Origin: Bradyrhizobium sp. CCBAU 51765 | GTDB taxonomy: Bacteria > Pseudomonadota > Alphaproteobacteria > Rhizobiales > Xanthobacteraceae | Direction of reading: 5' to 3' | Assembly (NCBI RefSeq): GCF_015291725.1 | Contig: NZ_CP030038.1 | Span: forward strand, 4,391,001-4,455,000 | DNA: 64,000 nt | Shown here: positions 39,809 to 48,902 of the stretch, in pieces | How positions within the stretch are numbered: position 1 is the stretch's first letter | Layout: every line of letters starts with the position of its first letter | Notes under the pieces: generated by a model | Told to the model about the DNA's origin: nothing | The model's input: only the letters and a program-made list of their open reading frames with translations | The model's database searches: none | Program-made: the position numbers and the translations under genes

Positions 39809-41617
39809 ATGAGCATGGCCACAACCGACACGCCGAAACCCGGGACGAAGTTCGACGCGGAAGCCTTCGCGATGAATGTCGCGCGGGCGATGGAGAGCGG
39901 CGGCAAGGCGCTCGCCGCCTATCTCAAGCCGCGCGAGAGCGGCGAGGTGCAGGACCGCCCGCCGGCCGAGCTTGCCGAGGTCGTCAGGACCTTCACGTCG
40001 GTCGCCGAATACTGGCTGTCGGACACCTCGCGCTCCTCCGATCTGCAGACCAAGCTCGCGAAGGACTATCTCGACCTCTGGGGCTCGGCGGTGCGCCGCA
40101 TGGCCGGTCAGGACGCCCAGCCCGCGATCACGCCCTCGCCGCGCGACAAGCGCTTTGCCGATCCGGAATGGAAGTCGAACCAGTTCTTCGACTTCGTCAT
40201 GCAGCTCTATCTGCTCACGACCAAATGGGCGCAGGAGCTGGTGCGCGATGCCGAAGGGCTCGATCCGCAGACCCGCCGCAAGGCGGAGTTCTACGTCCAG
40301 CAGGTCATCAACGCATTGTCGCCGTCCAACTTCGTGCTGACCAATCCGGAGGTGCTGCGCGAGACGGTGGCGAGCAGCGGCGAGAACCTCGCGCGCGGCT
40401 TGAAGATGCTGGCCGAGGACATCGCGGCCGGCAAGGGCATGCTGAAGATCCGCCAGTCCGATCCGGACAATCTCGTCGTCGGCGTCAACATGGCAACGAC
40501 GCCGGGCAAGGTGATCTACCAGAACGAGATCATGCAGCTGATCCAGTACGCTCCGACCACGGAGACGGTGCTGCGCACGCCGCTCCTGATCGTGCCGCCC
40601 TGGATCAACAAGTTCTACATCCTCGATCTGAAGCCGGAGAAATCCTACATCAAGTGGTGCGTCGATCAGGGCATCACCGTGTTCGTGATCTCATGGGTCA
40701 ATCCCGACAAGCGGCTCGGCAACAAGAGCTGGGAAGCCTACATGAAGGAGGGCCCGCTCACGGCGATGGACGTGATCGAGAAGGTCACCGGCGAGATGAA
40801 GGTGCATACCGCCGGCTATTGCGTCGGCGGCACCATGCTCGCGACCACGCTCGCCTGGCTCGCCGAGAAGCGCCGCCAGCGCGTGTCGTCCGCGACGTTC
40901 TTCGCCGCCCAGATCGACTTCACCCATGCCGGCGATCTCCTCGTGTTCGTCGACGAGGAGCAGATCTCGGCGCTCGAGCAGGACATGAAGGCCGCCGGCG
41001 TGCTCGAAGGCTCGAAGATGGCGATGGCCTTCAACATGCTGCGCTCCAACGACCTGATCTGGTCTTATGTCGTCAGCAACTATCTGAAGGGCCAGCAGCC
41101 CAGCGCGTTCGACCTGTTGCACTGGAACTCGGACGCGACACGGATGACCGCAGCCAACCATTCCTATTACTTGCGCAATTGCTATCTGGAGAACCGGCTC
41201 TCCACCGGCACGATGGTGCTCGACAACACCCTGCTCGACCTCTCCAAGGTGAAGGTGCCCATCTACAATCTCGCCACCCGCGAGGACCACATCGCGCCGG
41301 CCGAATCGGTGTTGTACGGCTCGCAATTCTTCGGCGGGCCGGTGAAGTATGTGCTGTCCGGCTCGGGCCACATCGCCGGCGTGGTCAATCCGCCCGCCTC
41401 GAACAAGTACCAGTACTGGACCAACGACAACGTCAAGGACGTCAGTATCGCACAGTGGATGAAGGGCGCCGTGGAGCACAAGGGCTCGTGGTGGCCGGAC
41501 TGGCGCCAATGGCTGGGCGAACTCGATCCCGAGGAAGTCCCGGCGCGTGCGGTCGGCAGCGATGCATTCCCACCGATCGAGGATGCGCCCGGCAGCTATG
41601 TCAGGGTTCGCGCATAG
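39809..41617 (+). CDS. phaC: Class I poly(3-hydroxyalkanoate) synthase
   Basis: 602 residues. The N-terminal domain is typical of class I PhaC (PKRFADPEWKSNQFFDFVMQ-like PRDKRFADPEWKSNQFFDFV). The alpha/beta-hydrolase domain has the lipase-like box GYCVGGTML with catalytic Cys near residue 337, the Asp in LATREDHIAP and the His in SGSGHIAGVVNPP. It polymerises hydroxyacyl-CoA to PHA granules. No phaE, phaR or phaZ gene is adjacent. The start ATG 39809 has no clear ribosome site; ATG 39815 is an alternative. Confidence 0.95.
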   Translation: MSMATTDTPKPGTKFDAEAFAMNVARAMESGGKALAAYLKPRESGEVQDRPPAELAEVVRTFTSVAEYWLSDTSRSSDLQTKLAKDYLDLWGSAVRRMAGQDAQPAITPSPRDKRFADPEWKSNQFFDFVMQLYLLTTKWAQELVRDAEGLDPQTRRKAEFYVQQVINALSPSNFVLTNPEVLRETVASSGENLARGLKMLAEDIAAGKGMLKIRQSDPDNLVVGVNMATTPGKVIYQNEIMQLIQYAPTTETVLRTPLLIVPPWINKFYILDLKPEKSYIKWCVDQGITVFVISWVNPDKRLGNKSWEAYMKEGPLTAMDVIEKVTGEMKVHTAGYCVGGTMLATTLAWLAEKRRQRVSSATFFAAQIDFTHAGDLLVFVDEEQISALEQDMKAAGVLEGSKMAMAFNMLRSNDLIWSYVVSNYLKGQQPSAFDLLHWNSDATRMTAANHSYYLRNCYLENRLSTGTMVLDNTLLDLSKVKVPIYNLATREDHIAPAESVLYGSQFFGGPVKYVLSGSGHIAGVVNPPASNKYQYWTNDNVKDVSIAQWMKGAVEHKGSWWPDWRQWLGELDPEEVPARAVGSDAFPPIEDAPGSYVRVRA

Positions 41618-41679
41618 CGGAATCTCCCGCGCTTGTATAAGCTCGCTTGCAGCACCGCGACGACTGAGGGAACCGGACT

Positions 41680-42078
41680 ATGACGCGCGAATTGTTCTGG
41701 CTGACACTGACGGTGATCCTGACCGGGATCCTCTGGATTCCCTACACCATCAACCGCTGCCAGGTTCGCGGGTTGAGCGGTGCCATGGCCAACCCCTCGC
41801 GCGGCGACAAGCCGCAGGCGGAGTGGGCGAACCGGCTGATGTTCGCGCATGACAACGCGGTCGAGAACCTCATCGTCTTCGCCCCGCTGGTTCTGATCCT
41901 GAACGCGATCGATTATTCCACGAAATGGACCGTGCTCGCCTGCGCCGTCTATTTCTGGGCTCGTGTCGCGCACACCATCGTCTATGCGCTCGGAATTCCG
42001 GTGTTCCGCACCCTCGCCTTCACCGTCGGCTTCCTCGCGCAGGCCGTGCTGGCGCTGGCGATCTTCAATATCGTCTAG
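41680..42078 (+). CDS. MAPEG family membrane protein
   Basis: 132 residues, four predicted helices. MTRELFWLTLTVILTGILWI, PYTINRCQVRGLSGAM, the loop WANRLMFAHDNAVENLIVFA (the N..EN pattern of MAPEG proteins), and ARVAHTIVYALGIPVFRTLA-FTVG. MAPEG proteins use glutathione or act in lipid mediator chemistry in eukaryotes; the bacterial role is unclear. GAGGGA precedes the ATG. It follows phaC on the same strand by 62 bases. Confidence 0.88.
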   Translation: MTRELFWLTLTVILTGILWIPYTINRCQVRGLSGAMANPSRGDKPQAEWANRLMFAHDNAVENLIVFAPLVLILNAIDYSTKWTVLACAVYFWARVAHTIVYALGIPVFRTLAFTVGFLAQAVLALAIFNIV

Positions 42079-42081
42079 AGA

Positions 42082-42240
42082 TCAGGCCGCGACCTTGTGA
42101 ACGACGAGATGCAGCATGTTGGCCGGCGTCTTGTCGAAACTCTGGATCACGTTGGTTTCGGCTGACGGCGTGATCCACAGACCTGCGCCAGCGTAAGTCG
42201 CCTCGAGCCATTCGCGCGGCGGATAGCCTGAAGGCTCGTC
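42082..42240 (-). pseudogene. Possible 3' remnant of an unidentified gene
   Basis: Minus-strand frame ending at 42082 reads HDEPSGYPPREWLEATYAGA then GLWITPSAETNVIQSFDKTP and ANMLHLVVHKVAA. It looks like the C-terminus of a real protein but has no start codon and opens inside the 3' end of argC in another frame. I cannot assign a family. Confidence 0.3.
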
Positions 42241-43285
42241 ATGGGAACAGCGCGATCTGCTCCAGCCCCGTCGTCTCGGGCAGCCCGAACATCAGGTTCA
42301 TGTTCTGGATCGCCTGCCCGGCCGACCCCTTCACCAGATTGTCGAGCGTGGAAATCACGATCGCCCGGTTCTTGATCCGGTCGGCGACGACGCCGATCTG
42401 CACATAGTTGGAGCCGCGCACATTCTGGGTCTGCGGCAGCACGCCCTTCCTGGCAACATGCACGAAGGGCTCGTTGGCATAAGCCTGCTCCAGCACAGCT
42501 CGCAGATCGTCCGGTGTCGCGCCGTTGAGCTTGACGTAGGACGTGCAGAGTTCGCCGCGCGCCATCGGAATAAGATGCGGCGTGAAGTTGATCGTCACCG
42601 CGGAACCGGCGGCGACGCCGATCTCCTGCTCGATCTCGGGCGCGTGCCGGTGGGTGCCGACCGAATAGGGCGACAGCCCCTCGCCCGCCTCGCTGAACAA
42701 CGTGTTCTGTTTCAGCCCGCGGCCGGCGCCGGTGACGCCCGATTTCGCGTCGATGACGATGTCGTCGATGTCGATCAGTTTGGCTTTCGCAAGCGGCACC
42801 AGCGCGAGCAGCGCCGCCGTGGGATAGCAGCCGGGACAGGCGACCAGCCGCGCCGACGTGATCTCCTCGCGATAAAATTCGGTCAGGCCATAGACCGCTT
42901 CGGCCTGCAATTCGAGCGCCCGGTGCTCGTGGCCGTACCATTGCGCATAGGTGTTCTTGTCCCGCAGCCTGAAATCGGCGGACATGTCGAGGACCTTGAT
43001 TTTGGGATTTGCCTTGAGGACCGCGGCGATGATTTCCTGCGTGGTGCCGTGCGGCAGACCACAGAACACCGCATCGAGCTTGCTCCAGTCGACCTTTTCC
43101 CATTCCACCAGTTTCGGCAGGTTCAGCATGAAGAAATGCGGAAACACGTCGCCCATCGACTTGCCGGCGTGGGTGTTGGCGGTGAGCGTGACGATCTCGG
43201 CATCCGGATGCCGCGCCAACAGGCGCACGGCATCGGCCCCGGTGTAACCGGAGGCGCCGAGAATGCCGACCTTCTTCGAGCTCAT
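42239..43285 (-). CDS. argC: N-acetyl-gamma-glutamyl-phosphate reductase, type 1
   Basis: 348 residues from ATG 43285 with GGAAGGGA seven bases upstream. NADP site KKVGILGASGYTGADAVRLL; catalytic Cys in VACPGCYPTAALLALVPLA; general-base region in SVGTHRHAPEIEQEIG. It reduces N-acetylglutamyl phosphate to the semialdehyde in arginine synthesis. Directly upstream on the same strand lies a second, short-form argC (43385-44383); both have complete active sites. Confidence 0.95.
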   Translation of the reverse strand: MSSKKVGILGASGYTGADAVRLLARHPDAEIVTLTANTHAGKSMGDVFPHFFMLNLPKLVEWEKVDWSKLDAVFCGLPHGTTQEIIAAVLKANPKIKVLDMSADFRLRDKNTYAQWYGHEHRALELQAEAVYGLTEFYREEITSARLVACPGCYPTAALLALVPLAKAKLIDIDDIVIDAKSGVTGAGRGLKQNTLFSEAGEGLSPYSVGTHRHAPEIEQEIGVAAGSAVTINFTPHLIPMARGELCTSYVKLNGATPDDLRAVLEQAYANEPFVHVARKGVLPQTQNVRGSNYVQIGVVADRIKNRAIVISTLDNLVKGSAGQAIQNMNLMFGLPETTGLEQIALFP

Positions 43286-43384
43286 CACGCGTCCCTTCCA
43301 GGCGTCATTGGATCGTCTTGCCGGGGAGAACGTTGCAACGTCGCTTCCTCCACCGGGCTGGCCTCGCGAGCAACGCTCGATCAG

Positions 43385-44383
43385 CTACTTGTCGGCAAGG
43401 CCCAGCATCAGCCGCATGTTCTGCACGGCAGCGCCGGAGGCGCCCTTGCCGAGATTGTCGAGCCGGGCGACCAGCAGTGCCTGATGGTACTTGTCGTTGG
43501 CGAAGACGTAGAGCTCGAGCATGTTGGTCTCGTTGAGCGCCTCCGGTTCGAGCCGGCCGGCCTTGGTCGCCTCGTTCTGGAGCGGCATCACCTTGACGTA
43601 TTTCGACCCGGCGTAACGCTTTGCCATCGCCGCCTGCAGGTCGGCGCCGCCAGGCTTGCCCGGCAGCGCGTCGAGCTGCAGCGGCACCGAGACCAGCATG
43701 CCTTGCCGGTAGTTGCCGACCGAGGGAATGAAGATCGGGCGCCGCGTCAGGTTGGAGTAGAGCTGCATCTCCGGCAGATGCTTGTGCTCGAAGCCGAGGC
43801 CGTAGAGCTCGAAGGCCGGCGCGCTGCCGTCCTCGAAGCTTGCGATCATCGACTTGCCGCCGCCGGAATAGCCGCTCACCGCGTTGACGGTGACGGGATA
43901 ATCTGATGGCAGCAGGCCGGCATCGACGATCGGCCGCAGCAGCGCGATCGCGCCGGTTGGATAGCAGCCGGGATTGGAGACCTTCTTCGCCGCCCTGATC
44001 TTGCCGGCCTGGTCCGGCGTCAGCTCGGGAAAGCCGTAGGCCCAGTCCGGCGCGACCCGGTACGCTGTCGAGGCGTCCAGCACCTTCGGTGCCGAGGCGC
44101 CCATGCTGTCGACCAGCGCGACGGTCTCCTTCGCGGCATCGTCGGGCAGGCAGAGGATGACGAGGTCCACCTCCTCCATCAGCGCCTTCTTGGCCGCGGG
44201 ATCCTTACGCTTGTCGTCGGCGATGGTCTTCACCACAACGTCGCTCTGGAGCTTGAGGCGCTCGTTGATGCCGAGGCCGGTGGTGCCGGAGCCGCCGTCG
44301 ACGAAGACGGTCGCGGGCTTCCTGGCCGCGCTGGTGGTCGAGGCTTTCGTGGTCTCAGCGAGGCCGGTTTCAGAAAGGCTCAT
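43385..44383 (-). CDS. argC: N-acetyl-gamma-glutamyl-phosphate reductase, type 2
   Basis: 332 residues of the shorter, distantly related argC subfamily (as in HTH_14/ArgC2 type). FVDGGSGTTGLGINERLKLQ replaces the usual GASGYTG; catalytic Cys in KVSNPGCYPTGAIALLRPIV; SGYSGGGKSMIASFED and YGLGFEHKHLPEMQLYSNLT carry the His. The N-terminal 20 residues are Thr/Ser/Ala-rich. The start overlaps the PaiB-like gene by four bases. Same reaction as type 1 by family; whether substrates differ is open. Confidence 0.92.
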   Translation of the reverse strand: MSLSETGLAETTKASTTSAARKPATVFVDGGSGTTGLGINERLKLQSDVVVKTIADDKRKDPAAKKALMEEVDLVILCLPDDAAKETVALVDSMGASAPKVLDASTAYRVAPDWAYGFPELTPDQAGKIRAAKKVSNPGCYPTGAIALLRPIVDAGLLPSDYPVTVNAVSGYSGGGKSMIASFEDGSAPAFELYGLGFEHKHLPEMQLYSNLTRRPIFIPSVGNYRQGMLVSVPLQLDALPGKPGGADLQAAMAKRYAGSKYVKVMPLQNEATKAGRLEPEALNETNMLELYVFANDKYHQALLVARLDNLGKGASGAAVQNMRLMLGLADK

Positions 44384-45045
44384 GGCGCGCTCCTTTCGAG
44401 CATGTTCGTATCGCCTGCGAAGATCTGCGGCCGGGTGTGCCGCATCAACCGTGAAATCTCTCTTGCGTCGGCGTCACCGGCGCCGAGCGCGTTCGCGACC
44501 GCTGCGAAATCGGCATCCGACTTGTGCTGGTTCAGCTTGAAGCTGCCCTCGACCTCTTCAACCGTCATGACCAGACCCACGATCGCCTTCTTCATCGCCT
44601 CGAACCGCCCGGCGGTCATCTTGCCCGACGTCCATGGCTTCTTCGGCAACAGCCAGCTCTCGAACTTTTCGCTGAGCGTGTCGACCTGCACCGACAGCTC
44701 GTCATCCGACAGCAGCCGCACCGGCCCGCTCAGATGCACCGACTGGTAGAGCCAGGTCGGCACCTGATCCGGCGAGACGTACCAGTCCGGCGATACATAG
44801 GCATCTGGGCCGTTGACTGCGAGCAGCCAGGACACAGCGCCATCCGCCAGCTTTAGCAGCGGATTGTGACGGGCCAGATGAAAGGCGGCCTGCGGCGTGC
44901 CGTCAGCGCCGTAAGGCAGATAGAACGGCAATGGCGAGGCGATGGGCTTGTGGCCGTCGAAGGCGCACATGGTCCCGAAGCCGCGTTCGTCGGCAAACTT
45001 CAGGCTCGCGGCGCGGTCCTGCTTGAAAAAGGGTGGCGTGTACAT
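44380..45045 (-). CDS. FMN-binding PaiB-like protein
   Basis: 221 residues: MYTPPFFKQDRAASLKFADE, FGTMCAFDGHKPIASPLPFY, AAFHLARHNPLLK, DAYVSPDWYVSPDQVPTWLY-QSVHLSGPV, LSEKFESWLLPKKPWTSGKM, LNQHKSDADFAAVANALGAG. This is the split-barrel FMN-binding family of Bacillus PaiB (negative regulator of sporulation and protease genes). No DNA-binding domain is obvious, so it may be an oxidoreductase. It overlaps argC type 2 by four bases. Confidence 0.88.
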   Translation of the reverse strand: MYTPPFFKQDRAASLKFADERGFGTMCAFDGHKPIASPLPFYLPYGADGTPQAAFHLARHNPLLKLADGAVSWLLAVNGPDAYVSPDWYVSPDQVPTWLYQSVHLSGPVRLLSDDELSVQVDTLSEKFESWLLPKKPWTSGKMTAGRFEAMKKAIVGLVMTVEEVEGSFKLNQHKSDADFAAVANALGAGDADAREISRLMRHTRPQIFAGDTNMLERSAP

Positions 45046-45301
45046 CGTGGTCTCCTGCTGGGCCTCCTAAGGGAGCCGCCGGATCAGATCGCGCTGACAG
45101 GAGAGAGAATGCCGCGGATCGGATCCAGCGGCAAAGACGATGATCTCAAACGCGATCGACCGCCCAAACCGCTAAGCTGCGGCGGCGGCGACGGGCGAAC
45201 AGGATGGTCGCGGCGTTGATCATGGCGCGCGGCTATAAGGCCATATCGGCCCGACGTCAAGGTTCTGGAACCATCGGCGACCGTCAGATATTCGCTGCTG
45301 C

Positions 45302-47962
45302 CTACCAGCGGGCAAGGCCAAGGCGGTTGAAGACCGAGCCCCAAAAGGAACCGCCGCCACGAGTCAGCTCGTAAAGATGAGCGCCTGCTTGCTCGTTTCC
45401 GCGATCGGAGGCCTTGGTGTACCACTTGATCGCCTGCTGTGTATCCTTCGGCACACCGGTGCCGCTCTCATAGGCCCAGCCCAGATTGTATTGAGCCCAG
45501 CTGTCGTTCTGGTCGGCGGCCATGCGCAACAGGGATATGCCCTTGGCAAGATCCTGCGGCACGCCCTGGCCTTTGATGTGCATCAGGCCGAGGCTCATCT
45601 GCGCGTATGTGGAGCCCTGCTCCGCCGCCCGAGAAAACAGATCGAAAGCCACGGCAAGGTCCTGTGGAACACCCCGACCGTCCCGGTACATGGCGGCAAG
45701 GCGCATCTGGCTATAGGCCCTACCCTGCTCCGCTGCCTTGGCGTACCAATCTGCCGCCTGCTTCTCGTCGCGAACTTGCCCCGGACCCGCTTCCTGGAGG
45801 TACGCAAGCTGCTCCTGGCTATAGGGATCGCCTTGCTCGGCAGCCAGGCGAAACCATTTAACCGCCTCCCCGGCGTCGCGCTTGGTTCCGCTTCCGTCCC
45901 GATACATCGCCCCCACATGGGCCTGCGCGCGGGCATTGCCGATTTCGGCGAGCGGCTTCAACCGCTCCATCGCGCGTTCGAAATCGTGAGCGAGATATGC
46001 GTTCGCCCCGTCGGTGTAGTCGGCACTGACTTCGACCACCGAGGATGCCCCCTTTGGCGTGAGGCCGATCGGCCCGTAGCGGAAGTCGTCGAGCTTGTCG
46101 AACCCCTTCTCGATTTCCGCGCCAAACTCTGCCGGGCAGACGGGCGCATCAAGCGCCAAGCGAAGAACTGCGTTGGAGCGAATGGTCCGGCCATCCAGCA
46201 CAATGGTGCCGCTCACATCGATCCGGCCGTGGACCATCCCGTAGCCCGTCCTGCCTTCAAACGTCGCCGAATAGGTGACTGGCGCCGGCTTCTCGTAGAA
46301 AAAGGTATTCTCGGGGACCGTGAGAGAGGCAACTTCGCGGTATTCCATCGGCCGGCAGACAAAGGGCCTCCCGTCGGTCTGGCGCGCGATCAACCGCAGA
46401 AACGATCGCCTCGGATCGGTCAAAGGCAACATCCTGACATGCGCGGGCCGATCAAGAGCGATGATCTTGCTGATCTGAAACGTCGACGTGATGGCATAGT
46501 CATCCGTCAATTCTCGCGGATTTGGATAGGTGTAGTCACCGGTTCCGGTCAGGCCCGCCTGCTCGATCAGTTTTCTGGCAGTCACGCGTCGGTCCGAATC
46601 ATCCAATCCCTGGGCGAGCGCACGTCCCAGCTGGGCCCCGATGCCTGTACCGGACAGGATCGAGCGCACGTCGCGCTTCCCGTCCTTGCCAAGCACATAG
46701 TCTGTTTCCGCAGCCAGCCGAAAGCGCGTCGGGTCGGCCATGGGAATGCGTCCCAAGGTGCCCTTGTCGATATTGAGGACCGGTTTGCCCGCGAGTTCGG
46801 ACGGCAGGGAGCCGAAGGCGAAGAGTGACGCGGTCGGATCGAGATATTGGTCGATCTCCGGGACATAGGCGATCGCGTGGTCGAAATTCGGCGTGGCTAT
46901 TTCGGTGAGCGTGTACCTTGCCTGCGAGTTCACCGCGACCAGATTGGCTTCGATGCCCTGGGCAGCAAGCAGCGCCTTGAACAGCGTCGCATGCGCCTTG
47001 CAATCGCCGTAACGCGACGCAAGCACCGCAGAGGCAGGCTGCGAGGTCCAGCCGCCATCCTCGAGGCCAATTCCGACGTAGCGGATGTTGCGCGCCACCC
47101 AATTGTAGATGCGTTCAATCTTCACCCGCGAGCCGGTCGCCTCGCCGATGATCTCCCGCGAAAGTCGTGCAATCTTCTCGTCCGGTCGCGCCATGGGCGC
47201 GTTGCGGGCGTTCAGCGTCGCCGCGAAAGCGGCATAATCGGCAAACGTGCTCGCCTCGAAACGCGCGGCGTATGACAGAGTCTCATCGTCGATCTGCCCG
47301 GACCTCGGCGTGTCTTGTCGGAAGCGCACGCGGTGGATGATGCGATCGTTGCCCCTCTCTTCCCAGTGCTCGACATTGCGCAGTGCGATCCGCAGCGGCC
47401 TGGAAGCCGGCCCGTCCACGATCACCTCGAGCAATTCGGGCGGTTGGCTTGCCGGCTCGCTCCAGACGCGTGCGAACTCGCCTGGAAATCTCGCCTGCTT
47501 TGCCTTGTAAACAAGACGACCGCGGATGCTGTCGCCGGGAGCAACGTGCGGGAAGGCGATGATCCTATTGCGGACCTCGTCGAAATAGGGCGAAGAGGAA
47601 TCTGTCGAAGCCGGTTGATCGCGAATGGCCCGCTCGTCGACCGCGACCGCGCTGCCATCGGCCTTGAGGGTAGCAAGCTCCGTTGACGACAATTCGTCGA
47701 AATAACTGTTGTACTGAAAACTCTGCTGCGCGATCGCCTCGGCGCCCTTCTCGTCGAGCGCCTTGATCTCGAACTCGAAGACCTCGTTGCTGAGACCGGC
47801 CTCATCGAACGTGATGGTGTGACGGGCGAGCGTTCGCCGCCAGCCCGGGTCGATCCAGCCGGGCCTCACATCCAGGCCGGATGATTCCGCGGCATACGAT
47901 TTCATGCATGGCAACAGCAACAGCAACGACACCAGGAAGGTAGAATAAATTCGTACGATCAT
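45302..47962 (-). CDS. DUF3857/transglutaminase-like protein with Sel1 repeats
   Basis: 886 residues from ATG 47962 (a TTG at 47998 is less likely). Signal peptide MIVRIYSTFLVSLLLLLPCM-KSYA. Domains: DUF3857 (about 40-230), transglutaminase-like (about 260-370) with Cys in RYGDCKAHATLFKALLAAQG, His in NFDHAIAYVPEI and Asp in YLDPTASLFAF, and a C-terminal array of about six Sel1 repeats (from about 665; for example YRDGSGTKRDAGEAVKWFRL, AAEQGD). Found in outer envelope proteins of unknown role, probably binding or processing peptides in the periplasm. The Sel1 fusion is unusual for DUF3857 proteins. Confidence 0.85.
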   Translation of the reverse strand: MIVRIYSTFLVSLLLLLPCMKSYAAESSGLDVRPGWIDPGWRRTLARHTITFDEAGLSNEVFEFEIKALDEKGAEAIAQQSFQYNSYFDELSSTELATLKADGSAVAVDERAIRDQPASTDSSSPYFDEVRNRIIAFPHVAPGDSIRGRLVYKAKQARFPGEFARVWSEPASQPPELLEVIVDGPASRPLRIALRNVEHWEERGNDRIIHRVRFRQDTPRSGQIDDETLSYAARFEASTFADYAAFAATLNARNAPMARPDEKIARLSREIIGEATGSRVKIERIYNWVARNIRYVGIGLEDGGWTSQPASAVLASRYGDCKAHATLFKALLAAQGIEANLVAVNSQARYTLTEIATPNFDHAIAYVPEIDQYLDPTASLFAFGSLPSELAGKPVLNIDKGTLGRIPMADPTRFRLAAETDYVLGKDGKRDVRSILSGTGIGAQLGRALAQGLDDSDRRVTARKLIEQAGLTGTGDYTYPNPRELTDDYAITSTFQISKIIALDRPAHVRMLPLTDPRRSFLRLIARQTDGRPFVCRPMEYREVASLTVPENTFFYEKPAPVTYSATFEGRTGYGMVHGRIDVSGTIVLDGRTIRSNAVLRLALDAPVCPAEFGAEIEKGFDKLDDFRYGPIGLTPKGASSVVEVSADYTDGANAYLAHDFERAMERLKPLAEIGNARAQAHVGAMYRDGSGTKRDAGEAVKWFRLAAEQGDPYSQEQLAYLQEAGPGQVRDEKQAADWYAKAAEQGRAYSQMRLAAMYRDGRGVPQDLAVAFDLFSRAAEQGSTYAQMSLGLMHIKGQGVPQDLAKGISLLRMAADQNDSWAQYNLGWAYESGTGVPKDTQQAIKWYTKASDRGNEQAGAHLYELTRGGGSFWGSVFNRLGLARW

Positions 47963-48099
47963 CTGTTGAGCGCTCGGCCAACCAATTCCGCAGCTCAACT
48001 AGCAGGCGAAACTTACCAGCAGCACCCTCAGAAAGGACGATTTTTAGATTTCCTTCTGCGCCGCGATCCGATCGGGCATGTACGCGATCACAAATGCGG

Positions 48100-48630
48100 T
48101 CAGATCACCCGCCAGATCCATTCCATGAGCTTGGCGAGCACGTCGCCGAACAGCAGGAGCACGGCGGACCAGATCAGGGCCGAGACGAAATTGGCGGCCT
48201 GGAAGCTCCAATAGGGCATCTCGAAGATACCGGCCGCAAGCGGCACGGAGGCGCGCAAGGGGCCGAAGAAGCGCCCGATGAAGATGCTAGGTATGCCCCA
48301 GTTGCGCACGAAAGCCTCGCCTCTGGGCAGCAGGTCCGGATAACGCGAGAGCGGCCACATCTGGGCAACCCTCTCCTTGTAGCGGTAGCCGAACCAGTAG
48401 GAGACCCAGTCGCCCAGCGCCGCGCCAAGGCCGCCGGCAATCCAGACCGGAAAGAAACTGATGCCGCTGGCCCCGATCAGCGCACCGATGGCCACCAGCG
48501 CGCCCCAGGCCGGAACCAGCAACGAGATGAACGCAAGCGACTCCCCGAAGGCGAGCAGAAACACGATCGGTGCCGCCCAGGCCTGGTGAACGCGCACGAA
48601 ATCGGCCAGGGCGTGCGCAAACTGCTCCAT
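48100..48630 (-). CDS. DedA family membrane protein
   Basis: 176 residues from ATG 48630 (GGAAGG nine bases upstream). Membrane helices flank the DedA motifs: GESLAFISLLVPAWGALVAI, GALIGASGISFF, LGDWVSYWFGYRYKERVAQM and GRFFGPLRASVPLAAGIFEM-PYWSF, with the conserved R..R (GRF..PLR) residues. DedA proteins are likely proton-driven lipid carriers (undecaprenyl phosphate or others). Divergent from parE, with a 270-base gap. Confidence 0.9.
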   Translation of the reverse strand: MEQFAHALADFVRVHQAWAAPIVFLLAFGESLAFISLLVPAWGALVAIGALIGASGISFFPVWIAGGLGAALGDWVSYWFGYRYKERVAQMWPLSRYPDLLPRGEAFVRNWGIPSIFIGRFFGPLRASVPLAAGIFEMPYWSFQAANFVSALIWSAVLLLFGDVLAKLMEWIWRVI

Positions 48631-48902
48631 CAAAAATAGCCTTCCGCCCCGTCTCAAGGTGCTGCTCGATGAAAAGGACTGGTAAGCCAAGGACTTGTGT
48701 GACATCAAGTCACAAAACCCGACATGACACTTGGCGAACCGTCAAATTGCCGGGAACTTGTGGGCCCTGCGGCGTAAAATCGCCGGGATTGGCTCCCAAC
48801 CCACACCGCCAGCCCCGGCGCGGTAACCTTTCCAAGGCAGAAGTGGCATAGTCGGCCCAACCGATTCGCCGCCCCTGCGGCCCTCAAAACGCATCAAGAT
48901 AT

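Noticed and set aside
42147..43103. 318-codon alternative frame over argC
   Set aside because: Gly/Arg-rich shadow of argC in another frame.
48695..48708. FixK/FNR-like box TTGTGTGACATCAA between dedA and parE
   Set aside because: One half-site differs from TTGA/C, and neither neighbour is a typical oxygen-controlled gene; one match is not enough.
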